13,599 nucleotides of DNA from Deltaproteobacteria bacterium (GTDB lineage: Bacteria; Desulfobacterota; Desulfomonilia; UBA1062), in NCBI GenBank assembly GCA_016934135.1, contig JAFGTK010000260.1, forward strand, positions 1 through 13,599. Reading direction: 5' to 3'. The notes beneath the pieces were generated by a model. The model searched no databases. It had not been told where the DNA came from and worked only from the letters and a program-made list of their open reading frames with translations. How positions within the stretch are numbered: the first letter of the stretch is position 1; each line of letters starts with the position of its first letter. The position numbers were made by a program, and so were the translations under genes. Below are positions 1 to 7,351 of the stretch, one piece after another.

Positions 1-1
1 T

Positions 2-628
2 ATCCTGGTGAGCTGGGATCTCGGACCGTACTGGTCTCTGCAGGAGGATGCCGATGCGGACGGGGTTGTCGATACAAGGGACAACTGTCCGTATCTGGCC
101 AATGATCAGACGAATTCGGACGGTGACGATTACGGAGATGCATGCGACAACTGTCCGTATGCGGCAAACAACGATCAGGACGATACCGATGGTGACGGAA
201 TCGGAGATGCCTGTGATGATGATGTCGACGGCGATGACATTGATAATGCGTCGGATAATTGCCCCTTTATAAGCAATTCGCTGCAGGTGGACAATGACAG
301 CGATTCAATAGGTGATCTGTGCGATGAGGATGACGACAACGACGGCATACCGGACAGTGTGGATAACTGCAGCAAAGAACCGAACATAGACCAGGCCAAC
401 CATGACTTCTACATGGTGGGCGATACACAGGGAGACCTGTGTGACGATGACTGGGACAATGACGGCTTTGCCGATGCAGTTGACCTCTGCGTGCGATGCC
501 GCAGCGATGAAAACACGGATTTCGATGGCGACGGTGTCGGAGATGTGTGCGACAACTGCCCCCGCGTTTACAATCCGGATCAGGCGGATTCGGATCAGGA
601 TGGAAAAGGAGACATGTGCGATGATTAA
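2..628 (+). CDS. Thrombospondin type 3 repeat protein, C-terminal part
   Basis: The frame is open to the left edge, so the gene begins upstream; the GTG at position 8 need not be the start. The visible part is almost entirely Asp-rich thrombospondin type 3 / EF-hand-like calcium-binding repeats. They follow the pattern DxDxDGxxD with recurring DNCP and GDxCD Cys motifs, for example DNCPYLANDQ, DTDGDGIGDACD and DNCPRVYNPDQ. The chain is very acidic. It ends inside the last repeat (GDMCDD) with no anchoring domain after it, so any signal peptide or anchor must lie upstream. Family knowledge: such repeats bind Ca2+ in rigid extracellular stalks, and their Cys pairs usually form disulfides, so an exported location is inferred. 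The stop overlaps the start of the next gene by 8 nt, which suggests co-translation. The specific function is unknown. Confidence 0.85.
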   Translation: MLVSWDLGPYWSLQEDADADGVVDTRDNCPYLANDQTNSDGDDYGDACDNCPYAANNDQDDTDGDGIGDACDDDVDGDDIDNASDNCPFISNSLQVDNDSDSIGDLCDEDDDNDGIPDSVDNCSKEPNIDQANHDFYMVGDTQGDLCDDDWDNDGFADAVDLCVRCRSDENTDFDGDGVGDVCDNCPRVYNPDQADSDQDGKGDMCDD

Positions 629-2222
629 CCGACAGGTGCTGATACGCATTGTCGTATTTTCCCTGCTGCTTCTTTTCGGGTGCTCCAAATCTCCTGATCT
701 CGAGTGGGCACAGTCCCGTTCAAAGGCAGTCCTGAGCGGCTCCTTTCTGACAGAAAGCCCTGATGAGATCAATTTTCCGGTCAAGGTGCTCTTTGCCATC
801 GACTGTTCCCTGAGCATGGGGGACGAGGAATTCGGAATTGAGGCCGGTTCCGACCCGTATTTCCTGAGGATAGAAGCTGTTCGGGATTTTATCGATGAAT
901 ACAACAGCAATGAAGACACTTCGTTTGCAGTCATGCTGTGGAGCAATACCGTGTTTGAATCCACAAACGGTTTCACCAAGGACCCGGTGGTTCTCGATGC
1001 CATCCTGACCGATGTGCACAACGATACGACAACGGATTATCTCGGTACTCTCGACGAGATCTTTGTGGATCTGCGCGATGACATTGTCAATTCAAATGAG
1101 GATGACAGGATCAGGTCAAAGTATATCGTGGTGTTCTTGAGCGACGGCGTTCCCAATGCCCAGGGGCAGTCGCAGGCTGATGCGGATATATGGAACAGTG
1201 TGGAAGATATTACGGACATGACTGACGAGTATGGTGTAGGATCGTTCAATTTCCATACCTTCCTTCTGCTGGGAAACTTCGGTGAGGATGCATCGGGCCA
1301 GGCCCAGCAGGCAGAGGCCGAGACGACGCTTTCCGGAATGGCTGAGAGGGGAAACGGCCAGTTCAGACTTTTTGAGAACGCCCAGGCCATTGATTTCATC
1401 AATATCGTGGATATGCGCCTGACCGTCGAGTATGACGTTAAATACCTCGTTGCATACAATTACAATGTCAGGCCCGGTATCGAAAAGGTGTACACGGACA
1501 GCGACGCGGACGGGCTCAGTGATGCCGAAGAGCTGCAGTATGGTACGGATCCTGCCATGCGGGACACCGATTCAGACGGATTCAGCGATTATTTCGAGAT
1601 CAAGGTAAGCTCTCCCGGGCATGAGCTGGACCCTCTGGACCCGACCGACAGCAATTGTGATGCCGGAGCAGTGGGCATAGATTCCGACAATGACGGCCTG
1701 TGCGACTGTGAAGAGTATGTCAAAGGGACAAACCGCCTTGTAGTGGATACGGATGCAGACGGCATTCCGGACGGCATAGAATTCCTGACCGGAACAAACC
1801 CTCTGGAGATTGAGCATACCACTGACACTGATTTTGACGGGACTGTAGACTGGCTTGAGGTGCAGAGGCACAGTAATGTCACATCCAATGATCCCTTGAT
1901 CAGGCAGCGCAACAGTTATTCGTACGATATCCGTGACAGGGGGCTGGTGCAGATCAATCAGGGTACCGAGATGGAATCATATGTAAGGCGGTTCGATTTC
2001 ACGGTGTCCAACATCGATCTGGCGGGTACCCTCGGACATACAGACCCGGACGGCACAATATGGCACTCAGGAGATAATCTGATCCGGTTTTTCCTTGCCG
2101 AGGTGCCGGAAGATTCCCCGGACAGCCCGCCCATATTCCGCATGGCGGAAATCGTCGTCAATATAAACGATGTCAACAAGATCATCACTCTCACGCCGGG
2201 AGATTTCATACTGCTGGAGTAA
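621..2222 (+). CDS. Lipoprotein with von Willebrand A domain and Ca-binding repeats
   Basis: The protein is 533 aa. The start at 621 is chosen because AAAAGGAG lies 9 nt upstream and a lipoprotein signal peptide follows directly; the frame is open further upstream (to 402), but that translation is the shadow of the preceding repeat gene. The lipobox is LFGC with Cys21, followed by Ser rather than Asp, so outer-membrane sorting is likely. A VWA domain spans about residues 55-275 with a MIDAS-type site: D61-C-S63-L-S65, a Thr cluster at 136-138, and D175 in FLSDG. Residues about 291-420 hold thrombospondin type 3/EF-hand-like repeats (SDADGLSDAEE, DTDSDGFSDYFE, DSDNDGLCDCEE, DTDADGIPDGIE). The last ~110 residues are a beta-rich region I do not recognise. 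VWA domains mediate metal-dependent protein binding, so a surface adhesion or assembly role is inferred. The next gene starts 12 nt downstream. Confidence 0.88.
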   Translation: MINRQVLIRIVVFSLLLLFGCSKSPDLEWAQSRSKAVLSGSFLTESPDEINFPVKVLFAIDCSLSMGDEEFGIEAGSDPYFLRIEAVRDFIDEYNSNEDTSFAVMLWSNTVFESTNGFTKDPVVLDAILTDVHNDTTTDYLGTLDEIFVDLRDDIVNSNEDDRIRSKYIVVFLSDGVPNAQGQSQADADIWNSVEDITDMTDEYGVGSFNFHTFLLLGNFGEDASGQAQQAEAETTLSGMAERGNGQFRLFENAQAIDFINIVDMRLTVEYDVKYLVAYNYNVRPGIEKVYTDSDADGLSDAEELQYGTDPAMRDTDSDGFSDYFEIKVSSPGHELDPLDPTDSNCDAGAVGIDSDNDGLCDCEEYVKGTNRLVVDTDADGIPDGIEFLTGTNPLEIEHTTDTDFDGTVDWLEVQRHSNVTSNDPLIRQRNSYSYDIRDRGLVQINQGTEMESYVRRFDFTVSNIDLAGTLGHTDPDGTIWHSGDNLIRFFLAEVPEDSPDSPPIFRMAEIVVNINDVNKIITLTPGDFILLE

Positions 2223-2234
2223 AGGAGGAGAACA

Positions 2235-4511
2235 ATGAGAAAAATTATCTGTCTTTTATGTGTACTGTACATGATCGTCCTGGCATGTTCCGGGGGCGAA
2301 GGAGACTCATATCTTGGACTGGGTACAGGGGTTAAGGAACTCACCGCGGGACAGAGATTGTCAGGAACAATCGGCAGTGAGGGCGATGTGGACTGGTACC
2401 ACTATCGTGCTGTCGAGGCGAACAATGTTCTGCAGGTAAGATGCACGAGCGAAACACTTAGAAGCGATGTCGATCTTCTGGTGAGCATCTACCGGGGCGA
2501 CGCTGACGGAGACAAGGTCCTTATCTATGCCGACCATGCGCCTGAAGACTCTCTTGCACCCGCGGATCTGACCCTGAATACCTACATAGACCAGCCAAGG
2601 GACATCTATATCAGTGTCCGCGATCTCTTGGATGATGATGCTTCGGATAACCCATACTATATCTCCGTGGATTTTGCCGGGTCACCCGAGGGTAACGAGA
2701 ATTTTGCGCAGGCCCCCGTGCTTTCCATAGACAGCGATGACTGCCCGATCGACAGGATATCGTTTGTGGGAGACATCGACTGCTATACCTTCACTTCGAC
2801 AGGAGGGACATACGATGTTGCCATAGACTTTTCCCCGTTTCCCGATACCCGGGTACAGCTTTCTGTGGATCTCTATGACAGCAGCGGGGAACTGATCGAC
2901 TCCAGGAGAGTTGCAGATGAGCAGACCTGTCATCTTCTGCACTGGCTCGGCAGCGGTGAGTATTTTATCCAGGTGGATGATTATGGAAGGGACCATTTCG
3001 ATAATGCATCGACGTATCAGGTCTGCGTGAATTCCGTCAGTGGCAGTGAGGAGAATGAAAACGATTCCTCTGATGATGCCGAGGTGCTCGCTGCAGATGA
3101 GTATGACCGCGATTATGCACTGGAAGGTGCTCTGGATTACTCTCTGGATCAGGACTGGTACCGTATCAGTCCTCCTGAAGTAACCTCGGGGTTCAAGGTT
3201 ATGAACCTGAGGATTTCAGCAGATACTCAGGTTGAATATGCCGTTGCAATCCTGGACGAAGATGAGATGGAGATACTGTCTCACGACTATCGCGGCGGAT
3301 CGGCACAATACCAGACCCAGATAAGGCTGGAAGACGGAGAGTATTATCTGAAGATACAGGCATCCGATTCAGAGCAGATCATTGCAGGTGCGCCTTATAC
3401 CGCAACGGTCACTATGCATGATATTTCTGACGAGGCCGAGGTGGAGCCTAACGACAACGATTCGATCTCCACGGCAGACCCCCTGACCCCTACTTCAGAC
3501 CCTGCAGGTGCAACCAGCGGAAAGATAGGGTACCGTCATGATGAGGACTGGTATGCGCTTACCATACCTGCGCATGCCCAGCCCCAGGTGCTCGAGGTGT
3601 TCTTCTCTGCCCCTGTCTCCCAGGTGGAATATGCAGTATTTATCATGGGCAGTTCCCTGGAAAAGACCCTTGTCAGCACGGATGCCTCATCATCGGCAAC
3701 CGATTTGAGGACAAGCCTTCTCATACCTGCAAATGACGAGCCTGCTGTCTATTCCATAGAGGTCCGAGATTATCAGGATGATGACGGTGATGATGTAGCT
3801 TATGCGATCCGGGTCGATCTGAAAGATATCCCTGCTGTACTGCCGGCTGTAGCGGCCGGGACACCGCCTTACGGTTCGGACGTTGAATATTACTGTGAAA
3901 TCACAGAGCCTCAGACACCCTCAGTCGAATTGCAGTATAATGCCGTTACACAGGAGCATTTCGGGTATGATACCGCGCTCCTGGATCTGCCCGGTGCTGC
4001 AGTTGCTGCAGACCAGCCCGAGGCAGGGCTTACCACTCTCACATTTCCGTGGATCGCAGGGTATATCGATTATCAGGGCGATCAGGATTTCTTCCAGATC
4101 GATTATCAGCCCCTGGACAGTTCGGAGGACTGGTATTACGGGATATCTGTCGAACTGTATGCCCCTGCATCCGATGTGGAGTATGTCTGGAAATTCTATC
4201 CTGACAGGAATGATAATGAAGAACTGGCCTATACCACGAGCGAGTATGACGGATATATAGCGTGTGCCGGTGATACGAGCCTTGAGGCGGCAGTACTCAG
4301 TATCACGACTCCCGGTGAAGGGGATGATCCGTTCTGGGTTGGAGATCCCTGGCAGGGACCTGCATATTTCAGTATCAGTGATTTCAATTACCTGATAACC
4401 CCGCAAGGCGACGAGAATGAACTCGGGGATGACGACTGGGGCGGATACGGGAGTGCGCCGTATTATTTCAGGGTGACCATTGTCTATCATCCAGGGGAGT
4501 CGAATCCATAA
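2235..4511 (+). CDS. Large lipoprotein with repeated PPC-like modules
   Basis: The protein is 758 aa. AAAGGAGG sits 6 nt before the ATG, just after the stop of the VWA lipoprotein gene, so the genes are very likely co-transcribed. The signal peptide ends in a lipobox IVLAC with Cys18, and the mature end CSGGEGD is flexible. The body consists of about five modules resembling bacterial pre-peptidase C-terminal (PPC) beta domains, each opened by a D-x-D-aromatic motif: DVDWY at 51, DIDCY at 180, DQDWY at 305, DEDWY at 436 and DQDFF at 616. Modules 3-5 share a (Q/D)VEY strand (333, 464, 648). Linkers carry the usual acidic NEN/EPNDND type. No protease, kinase or other catalytic domain is seen, which is odd because PPC domains often flank peptidases. 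I infer an envelope-anchored structural or binding protein working with the two preceding products. Confidence 0.82.
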   Translation: MRKIICLLCVLYMIVLACSGGEGDSYLGLGTGVKELTAGQRLSGTIGSEGDVDWYHYRAVEANNVLQVRCTSETLRSDVDLLVSIYRGDADGDKVLIYADHAPEDSLAPADLTLNTYIDQPRDIYISVRDLLDDDASDNPYYISVDFAGSPEGNENFAQAPVLSIDSDDCPIDRISFVGDIDCYTFTSTGGTYDVAIDFSPFPDTRVQLSVDLYDSSGELIDSRRVADEQTCHLLHWLGSGEYFIQVDDYGRDHFDNASTYQVCVNSVSGSEENENDSSDDAEVLAADEYDRDYALEGALDYSLDQDWYRISPPEVTSGFKVMNLRISADTQVEYAVAILDEDEMEILSHDYRGGSAQYQTQIRLEDGEYYLKIQASDSEQIIAGAPYTATVTMHDISDEAEVEPNDNDSISTADPLTPTSDPAGATSGKIGYRHDEDWYALTIPAHAQPQVLEVFFSAPVSQVEYAVFIMGSSLEKTLVSTDASSSATDLRTSLLIPANDEPAVYSIEVRDYQDDDGDDVAYAIRVDLKDIPAVLPAVAAGTPPYGSDVEYYCEITEPQTPSVELQYNAVTQEHFGYDTALLDLPGAAVAADQPEAGLTTLTFPWIAGYIDYQGDQDFFQIDYQPLDSSEDWYYGISVELYAPASDVEYVWKFYPDRNDNEELAYTTSEYDGYIACAGDTSLEAAVLSITTPGEGDDPFWVGDPWQGPAYFSISDFNYLITPQGDENELGDDDWGGYGSAPYYFRVTIVYHPGESNP

Positions 4512-4572
4512 AACCATATTTGCAAACTATGCGATAAAATCTGACTATGTCCGGTTTCCCACCCTCTACGCA

Positions 4573-4612
4573 GGCAGGTAAAGCCCCGGTTCCCACCGGA
4601 GCTTTACCTGCC
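4573..4612 (+). terminator. Strong hairpin, possible bidirectional terminator
   Basis: A perfect 12-bp stem (GGCAGGTAAAGC with GCTTTACCTGCC) encloses one mismatch and an inner 5-bp stem (CCGGT/ACCGG) with a TCCC loop. It lies 61 nt after the lipoprotein stop, between convergent genes, where a shared terminator is expected. No T-run follows the stem on either strand, so it is not a canonical intrinsic terminator. It could instead be a transcript-end stabiliser or an intergenic repeat. Confidence 0.5.
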
Positions 4613-4672
4613 GTTCAATAAACAAGGGCATGAATTCAAGGGCATATCCTTAACCCAACTTTTTACTAACAA

Positions 4673-4744
4673 CTCTGTAGGAGCGGCTTCAGCCGCGATA
4701 ATATTTTCACCAGCTGCAGCAAAATCGCGGCCGCTCCCACAGAG
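4673..4744. repeat. REP-like palindromic element
   Basis: The ends form a 15-bp inverted repeat with one mismatch: CTCTGTAGGAGCGGC at 4673-4687 against GCCGCTCCCACAGAG at 4730-4744. Inside, GCGGC-TTCA-GCCGC (4683-4696) makes a small hairpin on its own. GCCGCGAT (4692-4699) can pair with ATCGCGGC (4724-4731), so two folds compete. GC-rich palindromes with a GGAGCGGC-type core are typical of REP/BIME sequences. Traces of longer arms lie outside: GCATGAAT (4628-4635) and CCTTA (4648-4652) on the left match the continuous right arm at 4745-4757. Confidence 0.7.
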
Positions 4745-4842
4745 TAAGGATTCATGCGGACATTCATTATACACTATGAGCTTATTCAACTGCAAAATGT
4801 GGATTTAACTGTAAAACATAGGTCAGCCCTGGAGTATAGGTG

Positions 4843-4946
4843 GATACCTTTGCACAATTACCTATGCTGTCATTCCGGGCTTGACCCGGAATCCTTTGCG
4901 CGGGAATGACAAATATGTGTAGTTTATTCTATTATGCAAAGGTCTC
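4843..4946. mobile_element. MITE-like element with terminal inverted repeats
   Basis: The 104-bp segment is bounded by 16-bp terminal inverted repeats: GATACCTTTGCACAAT at 4843-4858 and, read on the minus strand, GAGACCTTTGCATAAT at 4946-4931. They differ at two positions. The 5-mer AGGTG lies immediately outside both ends (4838-4842 and 4947-4951) and looks like a target-site duplication. There is no room for a transposase, so the element would have to be moved in trans by an insertion sequence with matching ends. Its centre is the hairpin at 4868-4911. Assignment as a MITE is my inference from structure. Confidence 0.6.
4868..4911. repeat. Inner palindrome of the MITE-like element
   Basis: TGTCATTCC (4868-4876) pairs with GGAATGACA (4903-4911) as outer arms. 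TTCCGGG (4873-4879) pairs with CCCGGAA (4885-4891) as a nested alternative hairpin with loop CTTGA. Dispersed intergenic repeats beginning TGTCATTCC are widespread in proteobacteria, so this may be one copy of a multicopy family. Confidence 0.65.
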
Positions 4947-4997
4947 AGGTGATAGCCTATGCAGCCCTGCAAGGAGATGTAACAAAAAGAACCTGAA

Positions 4998-5486
4998 TTA
5001 CTTCAGTTCGAGTTCCATGAACGCCACTTCAAAGGGCAGGTGTGCGAAGAGAGCTGTATGGGTCTGAGTAAACCCCAGGTGCTCGTACCAGTTTCTGAGG
5101 TGTGTATCGGCAGCGATAATGCCTATCTCCAGCCTGTGCGCCTTAAGGCCGCGGCCGGCATCTATGACATGATTGACGAGATTTGAGCCGAATCCCTGTC
5201 CCCTGAATCCAGGAAGAACGCAGAGCCGTTCCAGATAGCAGACTTCATTGCTGATCTGTTCGAGGGCAACGCATCCGCATGCTGCCTCCCCGGTTTCCAG
5301 TACATAGTGACGGACACCTCTTTCCAGGGCAGAGGTAACCCATTCCTGTGTACAGTTGGAAGGATGTCTGGGTGCGTTTTCTTCTGTAAGGCTAAACCGT
5401 CTGGCTACATCCTGAAACGATGTACGGATAAGCCCGGCAAGCAGCAGGGAATCCTCAATCTGTGCGTCTCTGATCAGATAAGACAT
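4998..5486 (-). CDS. GNAT-family N-acetyltransferase
   Basis: The protein is 162 aa from the chosen ATG at 5486, which has ACAGGACA upstream and begins MSYLIRDAQ, a normal first strand for the fold. The frame extends 15 codons further to a TTG at 5531 that overlaps the preceding gene; that start is less likely. Residues 89-105 carry the acetyl-CoA-binding motif A, LCVLPGFRGQGFG, with R95-x-x-G98-x-G100. WYEHLGF at 133-139 is motif B, and Tyr134 sits where the general acid usually lies. The length suits a single-domain GNAT transferring acetyl from acetyl-CoA to a small molecule or peptide amine; the acceptor is unknown. It is the last gene of the minus-strand block, about 34 nt after the SGNH gene, and faces the repeat-rich intergenic region. 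Confidence 0.85.
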   Translation of the reverse strand: MSYLIRDAQIEDSLLLAGLIRTSFQDVARRFSLTEENAPRHPSNCTQEWVTSALERGVRHYVLETGEAACGCVALEQISNEVCYLERLCVLPGFRGQGFGSNLVNHVIDAGRGLKAHRLEIGIIAADTHLRNWYEHLGFTQTHTALFAHLPFEVAFMELELK

Positions 5487-5520
5487 ATACTGTCCTGTGA
5501 ATAATTGCTGATATTTTCCA

Positions 5521-6096
5521 TTATTTATCAAGTATACAAGGCACTATTCTCCTAAGTGCGATAAGTATTGCCCGCGCAATGATATCATGCCCTGCTTCAT
5601 TCGGGTAGCGTGTATCTCTCTGGACCAGCTCAGCATTTGTAAGCCCGTTCTCCAGGAGATGCCCTGCCCAGAAGGTGTGTACAGGGATCATCTCGCAGTC
5701 CAGGTCGAGCGAAACCTCCCGGATGGTGCGATAGTAGATGTTTACCGCATCCATGTCATATGGGTTGTCGAATGTATGGGAGGTGGGAAGCAGGATAACA
5801 GGATCGAAACGCTCCCTGGCAAGGCGCACCATGCGCACCAGGTTCTCCTTGAATTCCGATCGATAGACCGGATGGAAGGCATCATCGATACCGAAGTGGA
5901 TCATCAGGATATCGGGCCGGTAAGGGTCTATATCTTCGTAGAAAGACCAGATCCCGTCAAAAGAGGTATCCTGCACTCGTGAACGGTTGATGAATTCGAT
6001 ACGCGAAGACCTGCAGAAACCCTCAAGGATATCCACATAGCCTTTTTCAACGCCGAAACCTGCTGAAATGCTCCCCCCGCGAATAAGGATCTTCAT
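5521..6096 (-). CDS. SGNH/GDSL-hydrolase-like protein with altered active site
   Basis: The protein is 191 aa, the normal length for a single-domain SGNH hydrolase (esterase/lipase/acylhydrolase fold). No signal peptide is seen, so it should be cytoplasmic. Block I is GGSISAG with the candidate nucleophile Ser9; the usual Asp of GDS is Gly. Block III reads FGIDD (68-72) where GxND is typical, so the oxyanion Asn is Asp. Block V reads D161-T-R-Y164-P-N-E-A-G-H: the Asp and the PNxxGH frame are kept, but the usual catalytic His is Tyr (codon TAC). It may be a divergent enzyme or a binding protein. The ATG at 6096 has only a weak GGGG about 10 nt upstream, inside a hairpin, so translation may depend on coupling to the preceding ferredoxin gene 33 nt away. 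Confidence 0.78.
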   Translation of the reverse strand: MKILIRGGSISAGFGVEKGYVDILEGFCRSSRIEFINRSRVQDTSFDGIWSFYEDIDPYRPDILMIHFGIDDAFHPVYRSEFKENLVRMVRLARERFDPVILLPTSHTFDNPYDMDAVNIYYRTIREVSLDLDCEMIPVHTFWAGHLLENGLTNAELVQRDTRYPNEAGHDIIARAILIALRRIVPCILDK

Positions 6097-6104
6097 TCGG
6101 ATGA

Positions 6105-6126
6105 TACCCCGCTGCTTTCGGCGGGT
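6105..6126 (-). other. Hairpin over the ribosome binding region of the SGNH gene
   Basis: CCCGC (6108-6112) pairs with GCGGG (6121-6125), with outer A/T pairing and one bulge, around an 8-nt loop. It fills the 33-nt gap between the ferredoxin stop and the SGNH start. On the mRNA the 3' arm contains the only purine-rich Shine-Dalgarno candidate. No T-run follows, so a terminator is unlikely. Confidence 0.35.
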
Positions 6127-6129
6127 ACC

Positions 6130-7263
6130 TCAGAAACCATCCCTGTTGAAATGAGCCCTTAGCGTGGCCAGCAGGCTTGCCGGGAGCAGCCTGATGCCGT
6201 GGTGGATCCAGTTTTTTGATGGTGCCTTGTAATCGGGATTCACCACCATGCTGATTGCCTTTTTAGGGCAGGCTTCCACACACAGTCCGCACCCGATGCA
6301 TTTTTGTACATCATAGCCGTGTTTCTTGTCATTCACAGTATGGGCATGCGTATTGCACACCTTGACGCATTTTCCGCAATTATTGCACAGAGTCTCGTCT
6401 ATCTGTGCGAGAAAGTGCGGCGGAGCCAGGGACACGCGCCCGCCGAAGGTGTTGACGGACTTCATGTAATGGCAGCAGCAGTCGCAGCATGTGCAGATGG
6501 CATTGGGGCTGGGCGGCGTGACATTGGCCGACATGAACACAAGATTCTTTTCCCACCTTTCAAGCACAATGTCGTGCATCTCTTCCCTGCTTACAAAGCG
6601 GCCGCAGTCTCTCTCCACGGTTGATTCGGCAAAGCTGCCGAACACAAGGCACCCGTCTTCAGGGCCGGACCTTTTGCACTCATGGCCGGAAAACACATGT
6701 GACTGTCTGCACTGGCAGACATTGAGCACTGCAAGTTTATCATGGGCTTCGATCATCTCTGATATCAGGTCGGAATCCACTACCCTGCTCGTATGCTCGA
6801 TCGTTGCCTGGACAGGGATATTGCGGATGGCAGGGGAGGCAGTGGTGCTGTAGCGGCGTATATACCCGGTTGAATACAGTGATGTAATGAGTTGCCCGTA
6901 CCTCTTGTGCCACGGCGAATCACTGCCGTCCATGAGCAGGTATTCGAACATACCGGGCATGATCGGGAGCAGGGAGTAGCCTTTTTCCGCGCCGAGGATG
7001 ATCCTTCGCTGTGCGAGACTATCGAGGATGTGCTGAATATCCTCGGGCTGCCTGCGGGCTTTGTGTGCGATCTTTTCAGCGGATTTCGGCAGGTAAAAGG
7101 GCAGGTGACGTGCCACTGCCGCCTCTTCGGGTGTAAAAAGGTGGCAGACAAGTTCCACGAGCTTGTCGCTCATGGGCGGGCCGAACAGCCGCACAGAGGT
7201 AAATATCTTTGCAAGTTCGATCTGGGCCGGGTGTGCTGCTGTCGTGCTGTCGGGACTGTTCAT
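6130..7263 (-). CDS. Winged-helix, Cys-rich, 2x[4Fe-4S] ferredoxin protein
   Basis: The protein is 377 aa from the ATG at 7263, chosen because AAGGAGG lies 6 nt upstream; a TTG ten codons earlier (7293) is rejected. Residues about 30-100 look like a winged helix, with a helical stretch followed by KSAEKIAHKARR and ILDSLAQRRIIL. The middle has CQCR at 183-186, C196 and C205 followed by LVFG, and a dense C-T-CC-D-CCC run at 257-264. The C-terminus is a bacterial-type ferredoxin: C293-x2-C296-x2-C299-x3-C303 and C322-x2-C325-x2-C328-x3-CP. There is no signal peptide or membrane segment, so it is cytoplasmic. The two ferredoxin clusters imply electron transfer; the Cys-dense core could bind another cluster or metal. 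Whether the winged helix binds DNA or only packs the fold is open. I know no named function for this architecture. Confidence 0.85.
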   Translation of the reverse strand: MNSPDSTTAAHPAQIELAKIFTSVRLFGPPMSDKLVELVCHLFTPEEAAVARHLPFYLPKSAEKIAHKARRQPEDIQHILDSLAQRRIILGAEKGYSLLPIMPGMFEYLLMDGSDSPWHKRYGQLITSLYSTGYIRRYSTTASPAIRNIPVQATIEHTSRVVDSDLISEMIEAHDKLAVLNVCQCRQSHVFSGHECKRSGPEDGCLVFGSFAESTVERDCGRFVSREEMHDIVLERWEKNLVFMSANVTPPSPNAICTCCDCCCHYMKSVNTFGGRVSLAPPHFLAQIDETLCNNCGKCVKVCNTHAHTVNDKKHGYDVQKCIGCGLCVEACPKKAISMVVNPDYKAPSKNWIHHGIRLLPASLLATLRAHFNRDGF

Positions 7264-7303
7264 GTGAGGCCTCCTTTTATAGCCGGAATACAAACGTTAA
7301 TCC

Positions 7304-7320
7304 CACATTTACAAAATGTG
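7304..7320 (-). promoter_or_regulatory. 17-bp dyad upstream of the winged-helix ferredoxin gene
   Basis: CACATTT-ACA-AAATGTG is a perfect 7-bp inverted repeat with a 3-bp centre. It lies 41 nt before the ferredoxin start and is loosely framed by TTAA on both sides (7297-7300 and 7323-7326). It may be an operator for a dimeric regulator. On the minus strand a weak promoter, TTAACT-N18-GATTAA, would place the dyad in its spacer. A hairpin function cannot be excluded, but there is no T-run. Confidence 0.35.
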
Positions 7321-7351
7321 AGTTAAGTATATCAGACAATCTGTTCCGGGC

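Larger units (their letters stand above)
4512..4997. other. Non-coding region between convergent genes, rich in repeats
   Basis: This 486-bp stretch separates the plus-strand lipoprotein gene from the minus-strand acetyltransferase gene. No credible coding sequence is visible: the frames are short, lack ribosome binding sites and run through palindromes. It contains a strong hairpin (4573-4612), a REP-like palindrome (4673-4744, with broken outer arms reaching 4628-4757) and a MITE-like element (4843-4946). The 8-mer CAGCCCTG occurs as direct copies at 4824-4831 and 4962-4969, flanking the MITE-like element. Confidence 0.75.

Noticed and set aside
60..620. Regular recurrence of GACAACTGTCC- and GATGGTGACGG-like words, resembling a repeat array or CRISPR
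   Set aside because: The periodicity follows codons of DNCP and DxDGDG protein repeats in an open frame; unit lengths vary and there are no constant repeats with spacers.
305..1021. Long minus-strand open frame opposite the lipoprotein genes
   Set aside because: It spans two well-supported plus-strand genes, its translation has no recognisable domain, and it lacks a ribosome site.
3921..4517. Minus-strand open frame of about 198 codons
   Set aside because: It is antisense to the PPC lipoprotein; the composition mirrors that gene and no motif is seen.
4604..4795. Small minus-strand frame across the REP-like element
   Set aside because: It runs through both palindrome arms, has no ribosome site, and appears to be an artefact of the repeat.
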